DNA of 14,280 nucleotides, taken from Actinomycetes bacterium (GTDB taxonomy: Bacteria > Actinomycetota > Actinomycetes > Actinomycetales > Actinomycetaceae). The position numbers and the translations under genes are program-made. The notes beneath the pieces are model-generated. The model was given only the letters and a program-made list of their open reading frames with translations. It ran no database searches and had not been told where the DNA came from. How positions within the stretch are numbered: the first letter of the stretch is position 1; each line of letters starts with the position of its first letter. Of the stretch, positions 13,008 through 14,280 are shown piece by piece. Location of the stretch: NCBI GenBank assembly GCA_023426345.1, contig JAFAAX010000058.1, positions 1-14,280 of the forward strand, read 5' to 3'.

Positions 13008-13030
13008 CGCCGGGGATCGGCGCCCCGGCG
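13008..13030 (+). terminator. Terminator hairpin after the Cof-type HAD gene
   Basis: CGCCGGGG (13008-13015) pairs perfectly with CCCCGGCG (13023-13030) across a 7-nt loop. The stem starts at the first base after the stop codon. No U-tract follows. It separates the panE/HAD unit from the lipoprotein gene. Confidence 0.6.
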
Positions 13031-13074
13031 CCCCCCGGGCCGGCGCCGGATCTGCGAGGTCCGTCACACGCGCG

Positions 13075-13080
13075 TACCGT
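13075..13080 (+). promoter_or_regulatory. -10 element of the DUF4232 lipoprotein gene, leaderless type
   Basis: TACCGT is followed by 7 nt (GAACGGC) and the ATG at 13088. An in-frame GTG at 13079 overlaps the hexamer itself and so is unlikely to be the start. A loose -35-like CTGCGA lies 17 nt upstream (13052-13057). Confidence 0.5.
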
Positions 13081-13087
13081 GAACGGC

Positions 13088-13756
13088 ATGACCGCATCAC
13101 GACACCCCAGACGGACACGAGCAATCGGCCGGACGGCTTCGGTGGTCCTGGCCCTGATCGCGGGCGGCGCGCTGGCGGCGTGCTCCTCCGAGGACACCCA
13201 GTCCTCGGGCCCGCAGTCCAGCCCCGGGCAGACGGTGAGCGCTCCGGCCTCCGGGGACGCCTTCCCCTCCGACTCCCCCAGCGCCTCCGCGTCGGGCCCG
13301 CAGGACACGCCGGGCGCCGCGCCGCAGCCCTGCGCGACCGACCAGCTGACGGCCGCCCTGGGACAGGGCGGGGGCGGCGCGGCGGGCCATTCGCTCCCGA
13401 CGATCGACCTCACGAACGCCTCCGACACGACGTGCACGCTGACCGGATACCCGGGCGTCTCCTTCGTGGGCGACGACAACGGCACGCAGCTCGGCGCCGC
13501 CGCCGCGCGCGACGGGTCCGGGCCCGCCGTCACCATGGTGACGCTGGATCCCGGCGCCGCCGCCAGCGCGCAGCTGGACATCACGCGCGCGGAGAACTAC
13601 TCCGAGGCGGACTGCGCGCCCCAGCCGGCCGACGGCCTGCGCATCTATCCGCCCGATCAGGACGAGGCCCTCTTCGTCGCCACGGACGGCTACACGGCCT
13701 GCGCCAACGACCAGATCGTGCTCATCTCGGTGCGGCCCCTGGAGCCCGCCGCCTGA
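13088..13756 (+). CDS. DUF4232 domain lipoprotein
   Basis: 222 residues. A basic N-terminus (RHPRRTRAIGR) and hydrophobic helix lead into lipobox L29-A30-A31-C32, so it is predicted to be a lipid-anchored surface protein. A Ser/Pro/Gly-rich linker (about 33-78) precedes a DUF4232-like domain (about 79-219), with CATDQLTAALG near its start, the characteristic IDLTNASDTTCTLTGYPGVSFVGDDNG stretch, and a late DGYTACANDQIVLISVRPL. Conserved cysteines probably form disulfides outside the cell. The family is widespread in actinobacteria and has no established function. It appears to be its own transcription unit, bounded by hairpins on both sides. Confidence 0.9.
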   Translation: MTASRHPRRTRAIGRTASVVLALIAGGALAACSSEDTQSSGPQSSPGQTVSAPASGDAFPSDSPSASASGPQDTPGAAPQPCATDQLTAALGQGGGGAAGHSLPTIDLTNASDTTCTLTGYPGVSFVGDDNGTQLGAAAARDGSGPAVTMVTLDPGAAASAQLDITRAENYSEADCAPQPADGLRIYPPDQDEALFVATDGYTACANDQIVLISVRPLEPAA

Positions 13757-13766
13757 TCCGGCGGGC
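13744..13766. terminator. Hairpin spanning the lipoprotein stop codon, convergent junction
   Basis: GCCCGCCG (13744-13751) pairs perfectly with CGGCGGGC (13759-13766). The 7-nt loop contains the lipoprotein stop codon (13754-13756). Only 14 nt separate the two convergent genes, so this stem probably serves both directions. No U-tract. Confidence 0.5.
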
Positions 13767-13770
13767 CCGC

Positions 13771-14280
13771 TCAGCGGTGCTGATCGCCGCCAGCGTGGTG
13801 GGCGAACAGGCGCCGCGTCGTCATGGTGGCCCCGGTCAGCACGCCGCCCCGGGCCAGCAGACGGCCGAACTGCCAGTTCGACAGGCCCAGTTCGGGCTCA
13901 TCCAGGGCGTACTGGCCGTCGACCCACCGCGTGAAGCCGTCGCCCACGAAGGGCGCGTTCACGCCGTCGCGGAACCGCCGGTGGGACTCCGGGTCCTCCG
14001 AGATCAACGAGGCGACGAACTGCGGGCTGTGGCGATTGACCGCGCCGATGGCGGCATCGAGATCGGGGACCACCAGCAGCGCGAACTCGGGGGTGTCCTC
14101 CCACTCCCATTCCTCGGCCAGCCGCTCGATCGGCAGGAGGGAGGCCCGCGGCTCCTCGCCGTCGCCGTCCGCGCGGCGCACGACGATGCGGTCGGCGAAG
14201 GCCGCCTCCGGGACCCACGGCTGCGAGCCGTCGGCCACGTGCACGCGGGCGCGGGCTCCCCGCCCCGATCGGGCCGCGGC
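13771..14280 (-). CDS. proA: Glutamate-5-semialdehyde dehydrogenase-like protein (ProA family), C-terminal part
   Basis: The gene is open to the window edge; 169 residues of the C-terminal portion are visible. ProA reduces glutamyl-5-phosphate to glutamate semialdehyde with NADPH in proline synthesis. Recognition rests on the C-terminal pattern: EEWEWEDTPEFALLVV, LDAAIGAVNRHSPQFVASLISEDPESHRRF, then VNAPFVGDGF, ALDEPELGLSN and LLARGGVLTGATMTTRRLF, matching in order the ProA segments for the active-site Asn, the glycine-rich stretch and the HARGPMGLEGLTT end. Several usually invariant positions differ (the NAS-T-F run and the HARGP Pro), so it is a divergent member. The catalytic cysteine should lie upstream of the window. 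A GTG or other start within the visible part is not needed, as the frame continues. Another ALDH-like family is the main alternative. Confidence 0.75.
   Translation of the reverse strand, partial: AAARSGRGARARVHVADGSQPWVPEAAFADRIVVRRADGDGEEPRASLLPIERLAEEWEWEDTPEFALLVVPDLDAAIGAVNRHSPQFVASLISEDPESHRRFRDGVNAPFVGDGFTRWVDGQYALDEPELGLSNWQFGRLLARGGVLTGATMTTRRLFAHHAGGDQHR

Noticed and set aside
1..14280. A novel defence, mobile or biosynthetic system
   Set aside because: All but one of the genes fall in known families, mostly housekeeping. No nuclease, toxin-antitoxin, transposase, integrase, CRISPR or secondary-metabolite enzyme cluster is seen.

Overview
The window is ordinary chromosomal sequence from a high-GC Gram-positive bacterium (GC near 70% by eye). 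Frequent GTG starts, GC-rich third codon positions, a DUF3043 membrane protein, an ErpA/glycerate-kinase-like pair and many apparently leaderless promoters point to Actinomycetota. An Actinomyces/Schaalia-like (Actinomycetaceae) host is my best guess, but that is inference. I see no rRNA, tRNA, CRISPR array, insertion sequence, phage gene or plasmid origin. Genes fill almost everything: the longest gaps are about 190 bp (6299-6488) and 185 bp (9080-9264).

Layout. (1) 50-3861, minus strand: a tight run reading M20 dipeptidase, degenerate glycerate-kinase-like protein, ErpA Fe-S carrier and tandem-FKBP lipoprotein, with a stop/start overlap and a 4-nt gap that suggest translational coupling. 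A DUF3043 membrane protein leaves divergently at 3979. (2) 4671-6298, minus: quinone-dependent dihydroorotate dehydrogenase (pyrD), preceded by a 168-residue protein I do not recognise. (3) 6489-7391, plus: a SpoU/TrmH-type RNA 2'-O-methyltransferase, which meets a PMM-like HAD phosphatase (7457-8215, minus) at an 18-bp perfect inverted repeat. (4) 8372-9079, plus: DeoD-type purine nucleoside phosphorylase behind a leader with two hairpins. It meets an AEC-family transporter (9265-10200, minus) across a nested inverted-repeat element. (5) 10307-13756, plus: aldo/keto reductase; ketopantoate reductase (panE-like) with a Cof-type HAD phosphatase 11 nt downstream; then a DUF4232 lipoprotein. (6) 13771-14280, minus: the C-terminal part of a divergent glutamate-5-semialdehyde dehydrogenase (ProA-like), cut by the window edge.

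Function. The genes are mostly housekeeping: pyrimidine and purine metabolism, pantothenate/CoA and proline synthesis, Fe-S maturation, RNA modification, peptide turnover, and two surface lipoproteins. There is no obvious multi-gene accessory or defence system. The points worth attention are regulatory and structural: a repeated leaderless start architecture (a -10-like hexamer 6-7 nt before the start codon at seven genes), U-poor hairpins at gene ends that sometimes include stop codons, a short repeat that appears to have added residues to PanE, the nested repeat at 9097-9221, and a glycerate-kinase homologue that has lost family motifs.
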